Assembly: GCA_951394405.1 (NCBI GenBank)
Contig: OX596341.1
Span: 2,232,001 to 2,296,000 of the forward strand
Length of the DNA stretch: 64,000 nucleotides
Direction: 5' to 3'
Source of the DNA: Coprinellus micaceus
Lineage: Eukaryota > Basidiomycota > Agaricomycetes > Agaricales > Psathyrellaceae
Shown here: piece after piece, positions 10,552-22,402 of the stretch
Position numbering within the stretch: position 1 is the stretch's first letter
Layout: each line of letters starts with the position of its first letter
Notes under the pieces: model-generated
Seen by the model: the letters and a program-made list of their open reading frames with translations, nothing else
What the model was told of the DNA's origin: nothing
Database searches by the model: none
Made by a program: the position numbers and the translations under genes

Positions 10552-12472
10552 CCTCTGCCATTCCCCTGACTTATGTTTTATCTACCATCATCTGGATGCT
10601 TTGTGGATTGTATTAGCATTGGTTATGATCTGGTCATCTTATCGGCAGCCGCTCATTGCATGTCTTTTACGCCCCTTTCACGTTGTCTATCACATTCCAC
10701 CTTCATTTAGTTCACTATCTATACTCCTATTTAATTTCCATGTTTTTCGGGGGACTGGAAGTACTCGAATAAGTCGACTGCGCGCCATAGTGCGGGAAAT
10801 AGTGGGGAAGCTTTCATGTATGGCGCCACCGTGGGCTGCGGGAAGTAGACCTCCATAATCGCCGTAGCGAGTTCCGGACGGTAGGTCGCCAAAGGCGCGT
10901 CTCGTTTGTGGAGCATCTCCCAGGTTCCGCTCAGGCTCTGCGGTAAACCTAGATCCCAACTACGGCCCCGTCGGATGCGCAGCTGGGCAATCCCCGTCCC
11001 AGTTTTCCGAACTGTTAGATTAAGCGCCCAACGTAATTTGAGCAGCGTATGCCCGCACCTTCTCGTGCTTCCTACTCGTCTCCCTAACGACGACCCGGGC
11101 CTTGGACCTCCCGTTCCCGTTATCCGATCGCAGTGGTTCGATAAAATTCATCGGACACGGTCGATTTTTCGCAAGAATTTGACCGAGGCTACGCTGGCTA
11201 CGATTGTGGGCGCTCATGTGAATCGATCACAAGGCGGCGGGTGGGGCGGCAACGTCCGGGGGCGGTAATGATCACCGAGCGCTTATCTTCCCGACTGCGA
11301 TCTGCAAGCTCGCCACCACTCTGAAGCTGCGCTCGCAGCAAGTTTGAAGGTTGCGCAGCTCGTGGGGGGCGGGGAGGTGTCGTCGGATGCATGGCAAGCG
11401 CTATGAGAAGCTCTGCGGAGGTCACTTGAGAACTTGGAACGGGGCGGCCGCGAGTATGAGTGTGATCTGCGATCATCCTTCTCGCACGGGCACTTCTTCA
11501 TCGAACACGGTCGATCGGACGGAAGAATGGAAAATGAGTAAGGGAGGAGGTGAAGGAGAGGGCGTTGCGCCAGCATCCCGGCAGAGGCCTACTCCATTGA
11601 GCAAAAGTCGGTCAATAACGGGTTGGTCTTGCGGTACCGTTTCTTGACCTTTCCTGACGTGTATCAACGGCCAGAAATCAGGAACAAGCACAACGGGCGT
11701 CGTGGATATCTTTGTTTTTGCCTCCGTGACACGCGACCGACGCGTAAGCGGCTACCGAATCCGGACTACTAAGACACCGGAAAGGCAAGGTAGGTGTCGA
11801 GTCTCCCAGTAGGATCTGGCTGTGAACTAGCAGAATTTTTGGCAAGGATGGAGGAGGAGATCCCTGGAGCCTACCGAAGCCCACAACCGGCCGAAGAATG
11901 TCAAAGCCACGCGAAACCCGGCGGAATTACGCTGGCTGGGAAATTGGCAGTGTGTGAGCCGGATGATGTAATGGAAGGCGTGTGCCGAGGAGGTAATTCA
12001 AGCTTTCGGCCAGGGGATTTGTCGCCACAGTCTCTACTCCATATAACCTCCACCTACCATGACCTGATTCCGCTCTCCCTCCCTCCCATCCCATTTGATA
12101 CAAATCAGGGCACAGCGAAGTGTACATTTCGAGGGCTGTAACTAGTAAAGGTCTCGGTGAGTCTCCTGTGCCGTCCAGAGTGCTGTAGCCCATTCAAACC
12201 CATTCAACCCAGGAGACTCTGCCAAGTGAGTGTATTTAAGCTCAGAATGCGATGGAGGTAGCTCACAGAACGGACTGTGGATGGAATAGCTTGCTTTACG
12301 AGCTTGTGGTGAGTCTATTGATCCCTCGGGCGTCCACCTCGCGCATTGACTCCAGCACAGTGAATACTATTCTCTTTCCATAGATATTTTAGACTTGGGA
12401 CGAACCCGGGTGCGTTGGAGCGCTTTGCGTCCAAGGACTCGAACTCATCTTGGTTGCCGTTGCAGTGTTGCT
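10552..12472. other. Intergenic (1.9 kb)
   Basis: No supportable gene. One TAAGCGCCC copy (11021-11029, the reverse complement of GGGCGCTTA) and a near match at 11276. Several short frames overlap one another and look like chance. The last few hundred bases are the promoter of the next gene. Confidence 0.4.
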
Positions 12473-15400
12473 ATGTCAATGTTCTCCTCATTTGCCCAAT
12501 TCCTACCCTCTGCGATACAGAGTACGATCATTCCTCATGCACCCCCGACGGAAGCTGAGGAACAACCACCACCCGAGTCCAACTTCGATCCCTGTAACAC
12601 GGACGATGAAGGCGACGAAGAGGAGCTCTTACGACAGCACAGCCAGCAGATGGACGAGCAGGACGGGGACAAGCGTCGGGTAAAGTCGAAGAAGGAGAAG
12701 GATGCATCCAAAATGGTGACCGAGGTGCGCACCATATCACCCGACAATTGCCTGGATATTGAACTTGCGTCAGACCTTCATATTCGTCCGGCCGCCTCCG
12801 TCAAAGACGAACCACCCTCTCAACCTCCAGGTGCAACTCGTACCACCATCTGGCAGGGCACCATCAGGGGTTTCGGTACCTGACAGCCGACCGACGACGC
12901 CAACCTCTGCATCGTCCACTGCGAGTTCAATGACCGACGGCGCATCGCTTGCCCGAATTGCAAGCAACCGTTCAGATTATAGCAGTCCCTATGCCTCGGG
13001 TTCCACGACATCGATCGCTTCGTACGCCTCCTCGTCTGCGGAAACCTCGTCTTCCACAAGCACTTCCAGTGGAAGAGGCGCCCGTCGAATTATCCCCTTG
13101 TATAATCTTCAAGCTCACAACGTTTTGACGAATGTGATCGCGGACGCTGGAACAGACGCCAAGATTGCTAAATTCCAGAAGAAGGGCTTGGAGTTGATTG
13201 ATCTTGCTGTCCTTGAACCTGTGGAGGTATGGGGCGCGAAAGGCAAGTCGGGAGAGAAGCAGGCGAAGAAGCATGGCATGCGGATTAGCGTGGACGAAAT
13301 GGGATCTATCGTGCATACCGGGCTTGCTACGAATTGCGCCAGGCCTCCGGACACGGGTCGCAAGGGCGGCTTCTTGTTACCCAAAACCAACGGGAGTCGT
13401 CCGGCGACTCCTTCAGCCAACTCGAGCGCTGTTTCTATCGCTTCGAACTTCGGTAACCAGCCCCAAGTTACTGGTTCACCTCAACCTCGCCTCCGGGAAC
13501 TACACCCCCCTGCTTCTGCGCCTCCTCAATCCGCCGCCTTCCCGCCTTCCCAACTACCCCAGCTCTCCAAACCGATCGCCATCGCACCTCCGGCAGCTCG
13601 AGAAGAGGATCATTCACATGGTGCTACTCCACCTGCAATCGTGGTCTCGACCACGCCGACAAAGAAGCCAAGCTCTTCCAGCCTCTTTGGGAAGCTGAAG
13701 TTCAATACCAAGCGCACCAGCGCGCTGAACCCTCTCGCCGAGTCCCCTGCCACCTCTCCGACACCAAATCCACCGATACAAGCTCAACAGAGTGAGCTCG
13801 CCAAGCTCGCAATGGCGGCCTCCCCTGTCAACTCCAGCCCACAGTTGCGCAAACCTGCGTCGCTAACAGCACCGCTCTCTCCCAGTTCCATCAGTTCACA
13901 ACATAGTAATACCCCTACACCCACCCCCACAACACCCAACCCGCAGAGGCAGCAAGCGGCCGCGGATGATGAGGACGTGGCTGGTGAAACCCCAACATCG
14001 TCGCCTGCCCGCCCAGCGTTCGCACAATCCAGTGAATACGGAGGGCCCAGCCTGCGGACGTCTGCCATCGGCGGCGCGTTCGCCAGGGGACGCAACAAGT
14101 TTGTCAGCGGTTTCAAAAACGCTGCGACTGCGTCCCTCGTCGAAGACCCGCCAAATTCGGCTGGGAGTTCGACTTCGTTCGCTCAGCCACCTCCACCACC
14201 ACTGGGCGGGGCCAAAGGGTTCTTCAACAAGATCGCTGCAGGAATTACTGGGGAACGCGGGGGTCAGCAGGAGGGATCTCCGGCGGCAGGTGTGGGTAAA
14301 CGGTCGAGTGGGATCTTTTCTATTGGGCGGGATGGTGCGGTTAGGGAGAGTATGGATTCGGGGAGCAGTGTTGGGAGGACGATGAGTCCTTTCGGAAACC
14401 TCCTCCATCATTCGAATTCGCAGCAGTTCATCGGCAGGGGAAATGGGAATGGTGTGGGAAGCGCGGGTAGTAGCGTGGATCCTAGCCCTCGACCGTCGCA
14501 AGATGCATCCTCTTCGAGTGGCCCGACGCACCCCATCCCGCCTTTCGCTGGATCCGCCCCTTCCGGCCCCAGCAGTATTGCGGGCAGTCACGTCTCCGCG
14601 CCCCCATCGACGCCGTCTCATATGCAGAATTTTGCCACGTCTCAGCCGCCAACGCAGGCGCAACACGTCAGTCTGCGCCAGCTTCAGCTCCGCCCTCCAG
14701 TCTTGGGTATTCAGCCTACATACGTTTCAGCATCCACGCACCCGCAAGATGCGTCGACGGTCAATCTAGGCTTTGGTCCGACCGGGCAACCTCTCGCAAC
14801 CATTGTTGGCCAGGACATACCGACTCCTGGATCCAACGGGGATATGCTCAGCCATTCAGCGAGTTACAGTACGCTGGGAGAGACGGAGGAGACGGCCACG
14901 TCGAGCATGTTAGGGAGGAAGCGCAAGACCTCGAAGACGCCGTCCAGTGTGGGTGGGAGCAGCCGTCGAGGCAGTCTGAACTTGGATCGTGACAAGGATG
15001 GACTGCTCGTCGTGACGTCGGCCTCTGGGGGTTCCAATGCTGGTGCGAGTTCGATCGCACTCGCTGGGTCATCGTCGAAAGATGTTGCGACTCAGGGACA
15101 GGGGAAGGAAAAGGAGAGGGCGTTGATGTACGTGTGGCTGGTGGCGAAGTGGCTGAAGAAGAGGAATGCGCCGCCTTCGAGGGCGACGAGTGAGTATGAG
15201 ACGAGTGGGGGTGGTGGGGAGAGGTCACGGGCGAGAGACTTGTTCCGGGATATCCTCCCTGGACGGGATAGGGATCGCGGGAATTCGAACGCGGAGAAGG
15301 AGGCGAAGAGGGGGAGTTGGCACGCGGGGGCAGGCATTGGGTTGCTTCCGCACCTTGGAGGACACGGTCAACATCCATCGAACTCGAGCGGACCGTTGGC

Positions 15401-16349
15401 GATTGGGATGCAGGGCCAGCCATTGGTTCTCGGTCCGCTTGTAGGGGGAGGCTTCGAGGTGCGGTTCGAGTGGAAGAGGGCAAAGAAGAGTAAAGGGAAG
15501 AATAGGGGTGATGAGAGCGATAAGCGGGGGAGACGGAAGGAAAAAGAGAAGGATACGCCCGCAGTTAAGAAGCGGGATATGGCGAAAGAAGAGGAAGGCG
15601 GCGTTGAGGATACGCCGAGGCCCCCTCAAGGCATGCCGAGTACGAGTCGCATGAACCGGGCCAGCACCAGTAGTCTTGCAGATGGTCTGGACGACTCGCC
15701 GACAAGGAGTTCAGACTCTCCTTCGCGCCGGAGCGTGGGCGGGGCGTCGAGTAGACGAAGGGTATCCCTGCTATTGAAGAGGAAGAAGGAGGAGGGGCTT
15801 GAAGAGGATGGAGCAAACGATGACGACGAAGACGATAGCGATTCGGAGGACTCGGAAACACCTTGGGTGTGTACCCTCAAGATTCGCAAGATAGGGTACG
15901 TCCAGGCGCCTGGAGGTTCGAACACCGTCGTCGATGCTCTGGCGACTGGATGCCCACCAAATAGTGTCACCAGCCTGGGCTCCAAGCTCGGTGGAGAGGG
16001 CGGGGCCAATGGACGAAAGGGGGAGAAAGGAGAGAAGGAGCAGGCGGCGAGGTTGAAGGTTGGAACTCTATCGCCGACGCCGCATCACCCCAAAGTCGTG
16101 GCCATGCTCAAGGTACCCTTCCCACTTCCTGATGTCGAGGTTGAGCGGATGAAGTTCGTCAAGCGGAAAGTGTTCCCTGGGCAGTCGGAAGAAGATGCTC
16201 GTGATGACCCGTACTACGGCGTGACCCTGACGGCGGAGGATATCAAGGATATTGTGTGCAGCACGGGGCTGTGGCTCGTCGTAAGAGAGAGCATAGGAGG
16301 TGTAGGGAAAGTTAATAGGAAGGGTGATGGGTGGAAGATTAGGGGGTAG
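12473..16349 (+). CDS. Large conserved disordered protein, 1275 aa
   Basis: Exon 1 12473-12724, a 49-nt intron (GTGCGC...CGTCAG), exon 2 12774-16349. The intron is chosen because it keeps the phase and leads straight into TFIFVRPPPSKTNHPLNLQV, a segment I believe is conserved in Agaricomycetes. Three ordered islands are visible: residues ~85-105, ~190-240 (IIPLYNLQAHNVLTN, AKIAKFQKKGLELIDLAVLEPVEVW), and the C-terminus (KVVAMLKVPFPLPDVEVERM, then TAEDIKDIVCSTGLWLVVRE and RKGDGWKIRG). The ~750 residues between are Ser/Pro/Gly rich with basic runs. No catalytic motif or membrane span. Function unknown; a regulatory scaffold is a guess. The long frame on the minus strand inside it is a shadow. 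Confidence 0.85.
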
Positions 16350-17060
16350 TGGGCCTTTCACACAGGGAATTGCGAAGATTTATGGGTGGGGTTGGTGGTC
16401 TTGATTATGGCTTCGATTCTTTCATTTCTTTATCGTCCTTCTTAGAGCCTTTCCTCTTATGTTCTATTTTTGGTTCCTCCTTCTGCCACCACTCCTCGGG
16501 TCTAGCTCGTTTTTCTCTGTATTTCTCCTGCCGTTTTCCTTCAATGTCGGTGTACCTTTACTAATGACCCTCGCTAACAAGAATATTGATACTCTCTCAA
16601 CGTCTGGCCGTCGCTTCCCGTGATCATGTTGTACACCGTCCGGGAAACGCGAGATAGTCACCCCCGCGCCCTCCTCCCTCGCCCGTGGGGTGGTCAGTCT
16701 TTTGGTGTGGCCGTGACCGCTTTAGGAACGATTTAGGCGCCCGTGTCTTTTCGTCTATTTCAACGGTTTGGGCCCTTCAAATACGCGAGACTTGGAGAGA
16801 TGGGCTATACGCTCCCAGGGTCGCCAAGTTCAGAGCTAATGACTTATCTACGCCAACCCAAGTGTTTTTGACTTGCCAAATATTTGTGTGCTAGGCGCGG
16901 TGCCAGGGGTCGTGGGAATTCGAGAGCATTTATCAGAGGTTGCTCTCCGTCCATTCTTCCTTTTGCCCACCAACCATCACCCAGTGACTGTAACCCAATT
17001 TCTAGCTCTACTCGCACACGAAATACGTCACTGGAAAATAATCCTGACCCAGCTACCGCC
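16350..17060. other. Intergenic (0.7 kb)
   Basis: 3' region of the large protein and upstream region of the HicA-like locus; no gene seen. Confidence 0.4.
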
Positions 17061-18764
17061 ATGGAAGCTACTACTTGGCTCAAGGACATGCTTGCGGTTG
17101 TCGAGCTGAAGAAATGGCGGTAACTAACCCACATTCCCCCACGGCTTAGGCTACGTCTCTTCAGGCTGAAAACGAGTCCTTGCGTCGCGAATTGGCTGAG
17201 CAAAAGCAGGCTATCAGCAACTTGGAGGCCAGGATGAAGGCGTTCGAAGATATCTACGCGTCAAAGGAGCAGCACATCTTGTCTCGGGCGTACGACCGAG
17301 CTCCGGTCCAGCGAGCAAGGCGGCGCTCCTGCTCATCCCAATCCCATGAAGTGGACTACTTTCGTCAAGTTCATGGTCGGGAAAGGCTTCACGGTCAAGG
17401 TCGCCCCGGCGAGTGTTACTTTCACCCCGCCCAGCCCCAACCACCTCCACATCACGGTCCACAAGCCCCACCCTGACCCAACTCTCACTCCGACGATGTT
17501 GAACAACATCGCCGATACATTGGAGGAGAGCTACGGCTGGAAGGCAGTGAACTTTGTTATGCAAGTGAACGCGGCCACCGCAGCTGAAGGTCGCGTCTCG
17601 AATGCGAAATCACTCGAGGGCACACCCAGTTCGAAGCCGCAACGTAAGGAACTTTCAGCTCAGGCAAAAGGATTCCTCAACACCGGTGCCCAGCCCGAGC
17701 CCATGAAGTGGGCCACCTTCATCAACGTCATGGGGGAGTTGAGTTTCGAGCACCACGCCACCACCGGCTACGGCGTTCGTTTCGACCATGCCAACCCCAT
17801 GGCCCATTCCATCACCATCCACAGGCCTCGCCCCGACTCGACGCTTACCCTATTGCGCTGATCAAGATCGTCAAGCGATTGAGGCAGCATTATGGGCCGA
17901 ACCAAGAGGTCCTCTTCGGCGACACCATCGTCAACACTATCGCTAGCTCTGTCAACCCAATGGCCCTGAAAGAAAACCGAGTTCTGACGTCATCCAACCC
18001 CACGTTGCCCCCACCGGCGAAGTACACATGGTTCTCCAGGTTGAGCAAGCAGACTACCGACTCCATGCACCAGCTCTTGAGGACCGGTGAAGATGCCGGC
18101 AAGCAGCCTGCTCACTTGAAGTGGGCCACCTTTGTCAGGCTCATGAGGGAGATGGGCTTCGACTACGACCCAAGTACCGCTGGCTCCAGCGTTCGCTTCG
18201 ACCCTCCAAACCCAACGGATCACCCCATCTCTATTCACAAGCCTCACCCTGACTCGACTCTCACCCCCATCATGCTGGCCAAGCTTGCGAAGAGACTGAA
18301 GAGGTTCTATGAGTGGACCGAGAACTTCGCCGCTGAAGCTAACACCGCTGTTGTGGCTGCGGGCAACCTCAAGGCTCTTGGAGGAAAGGTTCGCTTCAGG
18401 CGATGCGTTGAGGCAGTCCGTTGTCCAGTGGCTCACGGTCGGGGCCGAGTTCAATGCAACCTTGAAGACCAACGCTAGCCATGTTCCCTTGAAGTGGGAG
18501 GCCTTCGTGAACCTCATGACTGATACGAACTTCGAGGTCGATCAGACTCACTCGGCTAGCGTTCGGTTCATGCCTCCCAACCCCGACAACCACTCAATCA
18601 CCCTTCACAGGCCTTATCCGGACGACATCCTCACCCCGATGATGTTGATTAAGATTGGAAAGAGCTTGCAGAGGTGCTACGGATGGGACGAGCAAGATTT
18701 CGCCGCGCAGGCTACCGCCGCCGCTGCTGCCGCTGATGCCGCTGACTTAGAGGGCCCTGAGTGA
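17061..18764 (+). pseudogene. Four tandem HicA-like domains with frame breaks
   Basis: A short coiled-coil lead (AENESLRRELAEQKQ, ~17165-17240) is followed by four copies of one domain at about 17346-17545, 17703-17930, 18117-18340 and 18489-18700. Each shows a start near KWxxF, then SVRF.PPNP, then (T/S)I(T/S)(V/I/L)H(K/R)P(H/R/Y)PD, then LTPxML and a (L)KRxYGW-like tail. That order matches the HicA (YcfA) fold of bacterial toxin-antitoxin RNA interferases and its fungal relatives; recognition by motif only. Copies 1 and 2 share a frame, the frame changes inside copy 2 near 17850 (one base short in the conserved LTP motif), changes back between copies 3 and 4 near 18390, and also changes between the coiled coil and copy 1. 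No HicB-like partner is seen. It is either a decaying gene, a multi-exon gene with odd junctions, or affected by sequencing errors. Confidence 0.5.
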
Positions 18765-19161
18765 GGGGAAGGCTTAGTTTTGTTTCCCGGTTGTGCTATC
18801 GTCGCGAGTCGTTCTCGCCATTCAATATATCTGTTCCCAAGTACCCTTGGGGCCCGCTGCGAATTTAGCCTATACACAGGTGTGTTCTGGCCTTCTTTCT
18901 CCTGGGAACTCATCTCTCCCTAAAGCCATTCGAATCGGTGATTTGCGAAGCCGCTTCACACTGGATCCGAGCCTCGGGGTAATTGGTATCAGGTGCTGCG
19001 CGCTTCCTGGTACGACGAAGCGTGGTATGCATCCCTGGCCGTTCTATCTTCCGCTACTTCGGAGATTACTGCAGTCCATTAAGGGCCCACGATCTCACAC
19101 CAAACAGACTAAAAGATGAGACTCGTCCTCCTATTGTGTCGCCTTCCTCTCGATTTGTACG
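18765..19161. other. Intergenic
   Basis: Spacer between the HicA-like locus and the DUF4360 gene; no gene seen. Confidence 0.4.
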
Positions 19162-20034
19162 ATGCTGAGAGTGCTGGGATATGCACTTGGCCTCGCATGG
19201 GTGCTAATCATCGCACCCTCCGTCCAGGCGCAGACGGTTCCACCTCTGGGATTCAACATGTAGGGCTCGTTATTTTGCAGCAAACCGCAGATGACTTACA
19301 CTCCGTCTTTCAGCACCAGCCTCACCTTCGTAGGAACGGGGTGTCGCCCAGGAACTGTGTATTACGTTTTGCACTGTACGCCTGCCTCTTCGGAACTCCT
19401 CCCATCCGCAGAACTAATGGCCGTGACCCGACCAGCTGACAAGACGGCGATGACCGTATCATTCAGCGACTTCTGGGCTGAAGCAGGTCCCGGTGTCCCC
19501 ATTAGTTCCGCTAGGAGGCAATGTCAGGTCTCGCTTGGTCTCTCGATTCCAGAAGGGTTCGCTCTAGCTGTTGCAAGCGTCGATTACCGCACCTTCTACA
19601 TTCTCGACGACAAGGTCAGCTTGACGTGTCGCTCGACCTCCTATTGTGCGTAATATTTCACTTTTTCTGATGCCAACCGGCGCCACGACTGAGACTGCTT
19701 TCATTCATTACCGCCCAGTTGCAGGACACGCGGAACAAGCAGTCGCTGAGTCGACCCACGTCGGCCCTCTCAACACTGACTTGCTTACCTTCCGCGCCTT
19801 GTTCAGCCCTACCCTATTCTCATCGTGCGTTGAACGGAACGCGACTCTGGCGGTAAACAACCAAATTAGGATGAGCAACGCCGGGAACCCGAAGGGATGG
19901 GGTGGCCCTCCAGAAGAGACTTGGGAGGACCCCCTAAGATTGGTATGTGGTGAGGTTCGCATATTTTTTTTGTGCTCTGCGGCTAACAGGAATTGATGCA
20001 GACATTCAATTTCGAGTGGAAGGGGTGCGCCTAA
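19162..20034 (+). CDS. DUF4360 secreted protein, 228 aa
   Basis: Exons 19162-19259, 19314-19645, 19719-19942, 20002-20034, all phase-consistent. Exon 1 gives a signal peptide (MLRVLGYALGLAWVLIIAPS, cleavage after VQA). The mature protein shows the DUF4360 layout: GTGCRPGTV near the start, VSFSDFWAEAGPG, RRQCQVSLGLSIPEGF, SVDYR, then a strand-rich C-terminal half ending FEWKGCA with paired cysteines (SSCVERNA, NNQIRMSN). This family is found in secreted proteins of fungi and some bacteria and has no known activity. Expected outside the cell. The third exon choice (acceptor CCCAG at 19718) was made because the next acceptor would create a stop. Confidence 0.8.
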
Positions 20035-20465
20035 TCGTACCTCTGTTGATGCGAATCCGGGATGTGGAACCGGATTCAAACATGGATGTTGAACGTTGAA
20101 CCGGTACCGTATTTCTGAGCACAGGACCCCAGCTGGCGTCTCGCCCCAATATTTATATGAAATTACGGAGCCCTTCGCTCCGATTTCGCTCGATCAGAAA
20201 GTTGTGAAGGTTAAGCGCCCAAGCCTGTCCACCGCAGGACACTGGGTGGATACCCGGTCCCGCCATGTCGACGATCATCGGGCACATCTCTGGGATGCCA
20301 AGAGCCCAGAAATCCCCTTTAAATGGGGCGATTTTCCCTCACCAAGTTTGGGTGTTCACTTGACTCTTCAACTGTTCTCGTCCTGAGAGCAAGGGCCGGT
20401 GAGCAAACGACTCCTAGTCTTCGCCCAAAATGCCTCTTCTAACTATTTGCAACATCAAATAGACA
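20035..20465. other. Intergenic
   Basis: Contains one TAAGCGCCC copy (20212-20220) about 250 bases upstream of the coiled-coil gene; no gene seen. Confidence 0.4.
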
Positions 20466-21236
20466 ATGCTCGGACTCGTGGCTGCAGCCGTTGTTACTTT
20501 TTATGTCGCCTATTGGCTCGCCGCATACACCTGGCGCAAGCTTTTGAATATCTCACCAGTTCACGCCGTTTTTGTTATAGCCTTAATCGGCGTCATCTGG
20601 ATTTGGGTGGTTCCCGGAGTGCGGAGGGTGGTGTTTAGGCTCAACAACTTTTTGTGTTGCGCACAACAGTTGTTTGAGAGGGACTCTGGTGGGGGCTCGA
20701 AGAGGCAAATTCTCGTATTGACGGAGGAAGCAGACAAACTCCGAACAGAACTCCACTCTTTGAGGAAACGGTTGGCCAGCAATCAGGACAAGTCCGACCT
20801 AAAAGGTGTTCAAATCCAGGCCTTGACGAGTTGGAACGTGGAGAGTCGAGCTGCATGGTCCAAGGAGAAGGCGACCCTGCAGGAGACAATCGAATTGCTG
20901 CGTCAAACGTTGACCAGCCAGGAGGGGCTCGAGGAGAAGTGCGCCTTGCAGCAGAAGACGATTCAAGAGTTGATGGAGCAGTGCGAGTCGAAGGAGCGGC
21001 GAATCGACTATCTCCGTCAAGTTACTGAGGGCCACGAGCGGCCCAGCACGAAGAGCAGCGACTCCGACGATAAGCAAAAAATTGCGGAGCTCACTGACAA
21101 ACTCGCAGAATGCCACGCGCTTCTTGCCGCCAGCCCCAGTGCGGACTCGTTCTTCAAATCGTCACCACCCCCGTACGACCCTCCGATGACACCACTCACA
21201 CACAGAGGTCCACGTCGCCCTGTGACTCACCTGTAA
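20466..21236 (+). CDS. Membrane-anchored coiled-coil protein with PPPY tail (A)
   Basis: Single exon, 256 residues. Two hydrophobic stretches at the N-terminus (~3-22 and ~33-51, the latter ALIGVIWIWVV) make a membrane anchor or hairpin. Residues ~80-225 are heptad-rich coiled coil (ADKLRTELHSLRKRL, LQETIELLRQTL, KIAELTDKLAECHALL). The tail holds SSPPPYDPP, a PPxY motif of the type bound by WW domains, such as those of Rsp5/NEDD4 ubiquitin ligases. Neighbour B is a diverged relative in tandem, and E at 34266-35981 has the same ELxDKLAExHxLL...PPPY ending. Likely an organelle or membrane tether; function not recognised. Confidence 0.75.
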   Translation: MLGLVAAAVVTFYVAYWLAAYTWRKLLNISPVHAVFVIALIGVIWIWVVPGVRRVVFRLNNFLCCAQQLFERDSGGGSKRQILVLTEEADKLRTELHSLRKRLASNQDKSDLKGVQIQALTSWNVESRAAWSKEKATLQETIELLRQTLTSQEGLEEKCALQQKTIQELMEQCESKERRIDYLRQVTEGHERPSTKSSDSDDKQKIAELTDKLAECHALLAASPSADSFFKSSPPPYDPPMTPLTHRGPRRPVTHL

Positions 21237-21602
21237 ATGGGCTATCGCTGTAGGGCTCGTCTACATAGTCGAGGCGTAACTACCCGGAACAGTTCGAACC
21301 GCTAATTAATGGCTTTTTGGGTGTTTCTCGATGCACCCAGCTCTGGCGCCTTTTGCTCTTGCTCTTGTTTTTATCGATACATTTGCAGACCGCATCGAGG
21401 ACTGCCGCTCAGCGCTCAGCCGTGCCCTAGCCATGTTCTTGGCGTATTGGAACCACTGTAACCATTCTGACAGGTTGTACAGCATTGTGTTGAATACAGA
21501 ATTCGGTCGATGTCAAAGCGGCGCCATCACCAGCCCAACTACTTCTTTCCCACCCACTCAACGTCGTCCCCCAGGGTGCTCGCGATATCGTCAGTATAAA
21601 GG
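21237..21602. other. Intergenic between coiled-coil genes A and B
   Basis: 366 bases, no gene seen. Confidence 0.4.
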
Positions 21603-22402
21603 ATGGTGACGCAAGTGCTGCAGTCGGGTATGTCCTTCCGGCTGTTTACCCACTTGAGGAGCACTCATTCGTGCAACATTCAGTGCTAAACTCAAGCGGC
21701 ATTCTCCTAGCCGTCGTTTGTTTGGGGGCTTTCCTGCTCCTGCGAGCGGCTCAGAGGGCGGGTGAGAGGCTGATTTTCATGTTAGAAGAAAAGGACGCGG
21801 AGATCAAGTTCAAAGACGCCCAGATCTTCGAGCTAGCGAAGGCGGCACAAAACGAGAGAGTCGGAAACCCTTCGCTTGACGTGGAAAATAATCATGGCAA
21901 CGCTAAAACAGAGATGAAGGACGAGCCCCCCGTTTCAGAGCTCTTGGAGAGGATAAAGGAGATCGAGACCGAATCCGCCCAGAAGGACCGCAGACTCCTC
22001 TCTATTTCACAAGCACGAGAGAAGTTGGAATCAACAATCGAAGGCCTGGAGGCTGCAGCAGAGAAGCTCAAGCAGGAGCTCTCAGCATCTAAGGAGGCGG
22101 AAAAGCACTGGAAAGAGCAGGCCTGGCTTCAAGCCAGCTCATCTGGCTTGTATACGCCCGCCGTAGAGCCCAAGCACTCTGGAGAGAGGATTACAGAGCT
22201 TGAGGACAAGCTCTCAGAATCTCACAAGCAACTAAACACATACCGCACTGCCATTGAATCTTGCCGGTGTGATTCCGTTGTGGGAGGGTTGAAGGTTCTC
22301 GAAAGGCAGGACCCAGAGAAGGTGTTGTCTCGGACTGGATGGGTTTCTCTGCCACCGACCCTTTGTACCTTACAAGAACCAAGCTTCGATTATTATATGT
22401 AG
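21603..22402 (+). CDS. Membrane-anchored coiled-coil protein (B)
   Basis: Two exons: a 25-nt first exon 21603-21627 supplies the ATG, then 21684-22402 after a 56-nt intron (GTATGT...TTCAG); 247 residues. The second exon alone lacks a usable start, which is why the micro-exon is preferred. One hydrophobic helix near the N-terminus (SSGILLAVVCLGAFLLLRAA) is followed by a coiled coil (EEKDAEIKFKDAQIFELAKA, LLERIKEIETESAQKD, ESTIEGLEAAAEKLKQEL) and ITELEDKLSESHKQL, the same block that ends protein A. It lacks the PPPY tail, and its last ~50 residues look unrelated. Tandem paralogue of A by arrangement and motif. Confidence 0.65.

Noticed and set aside
12725..12896. Alternative introns ending at the CTGACAG acceptor (12896) in the large protein
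   Set aside because: They would remove the VRPPPSKTNHPLN segment, which I believe is conserved; the 49-nt intron 12725-12773 keeps it and is in phase.
13896..14666. 256-codon minus-strand frame, and several like it within 12473-16349
   Set aside because: Shadows of the GC-rich coding frame of the large protein.
21671..22402. Start of coiled-coil gene B at the GTG at 21671
   Set aside because: Not an ATG; a 25-nt upstream exon with good splice sites supplies an ATG in phase.
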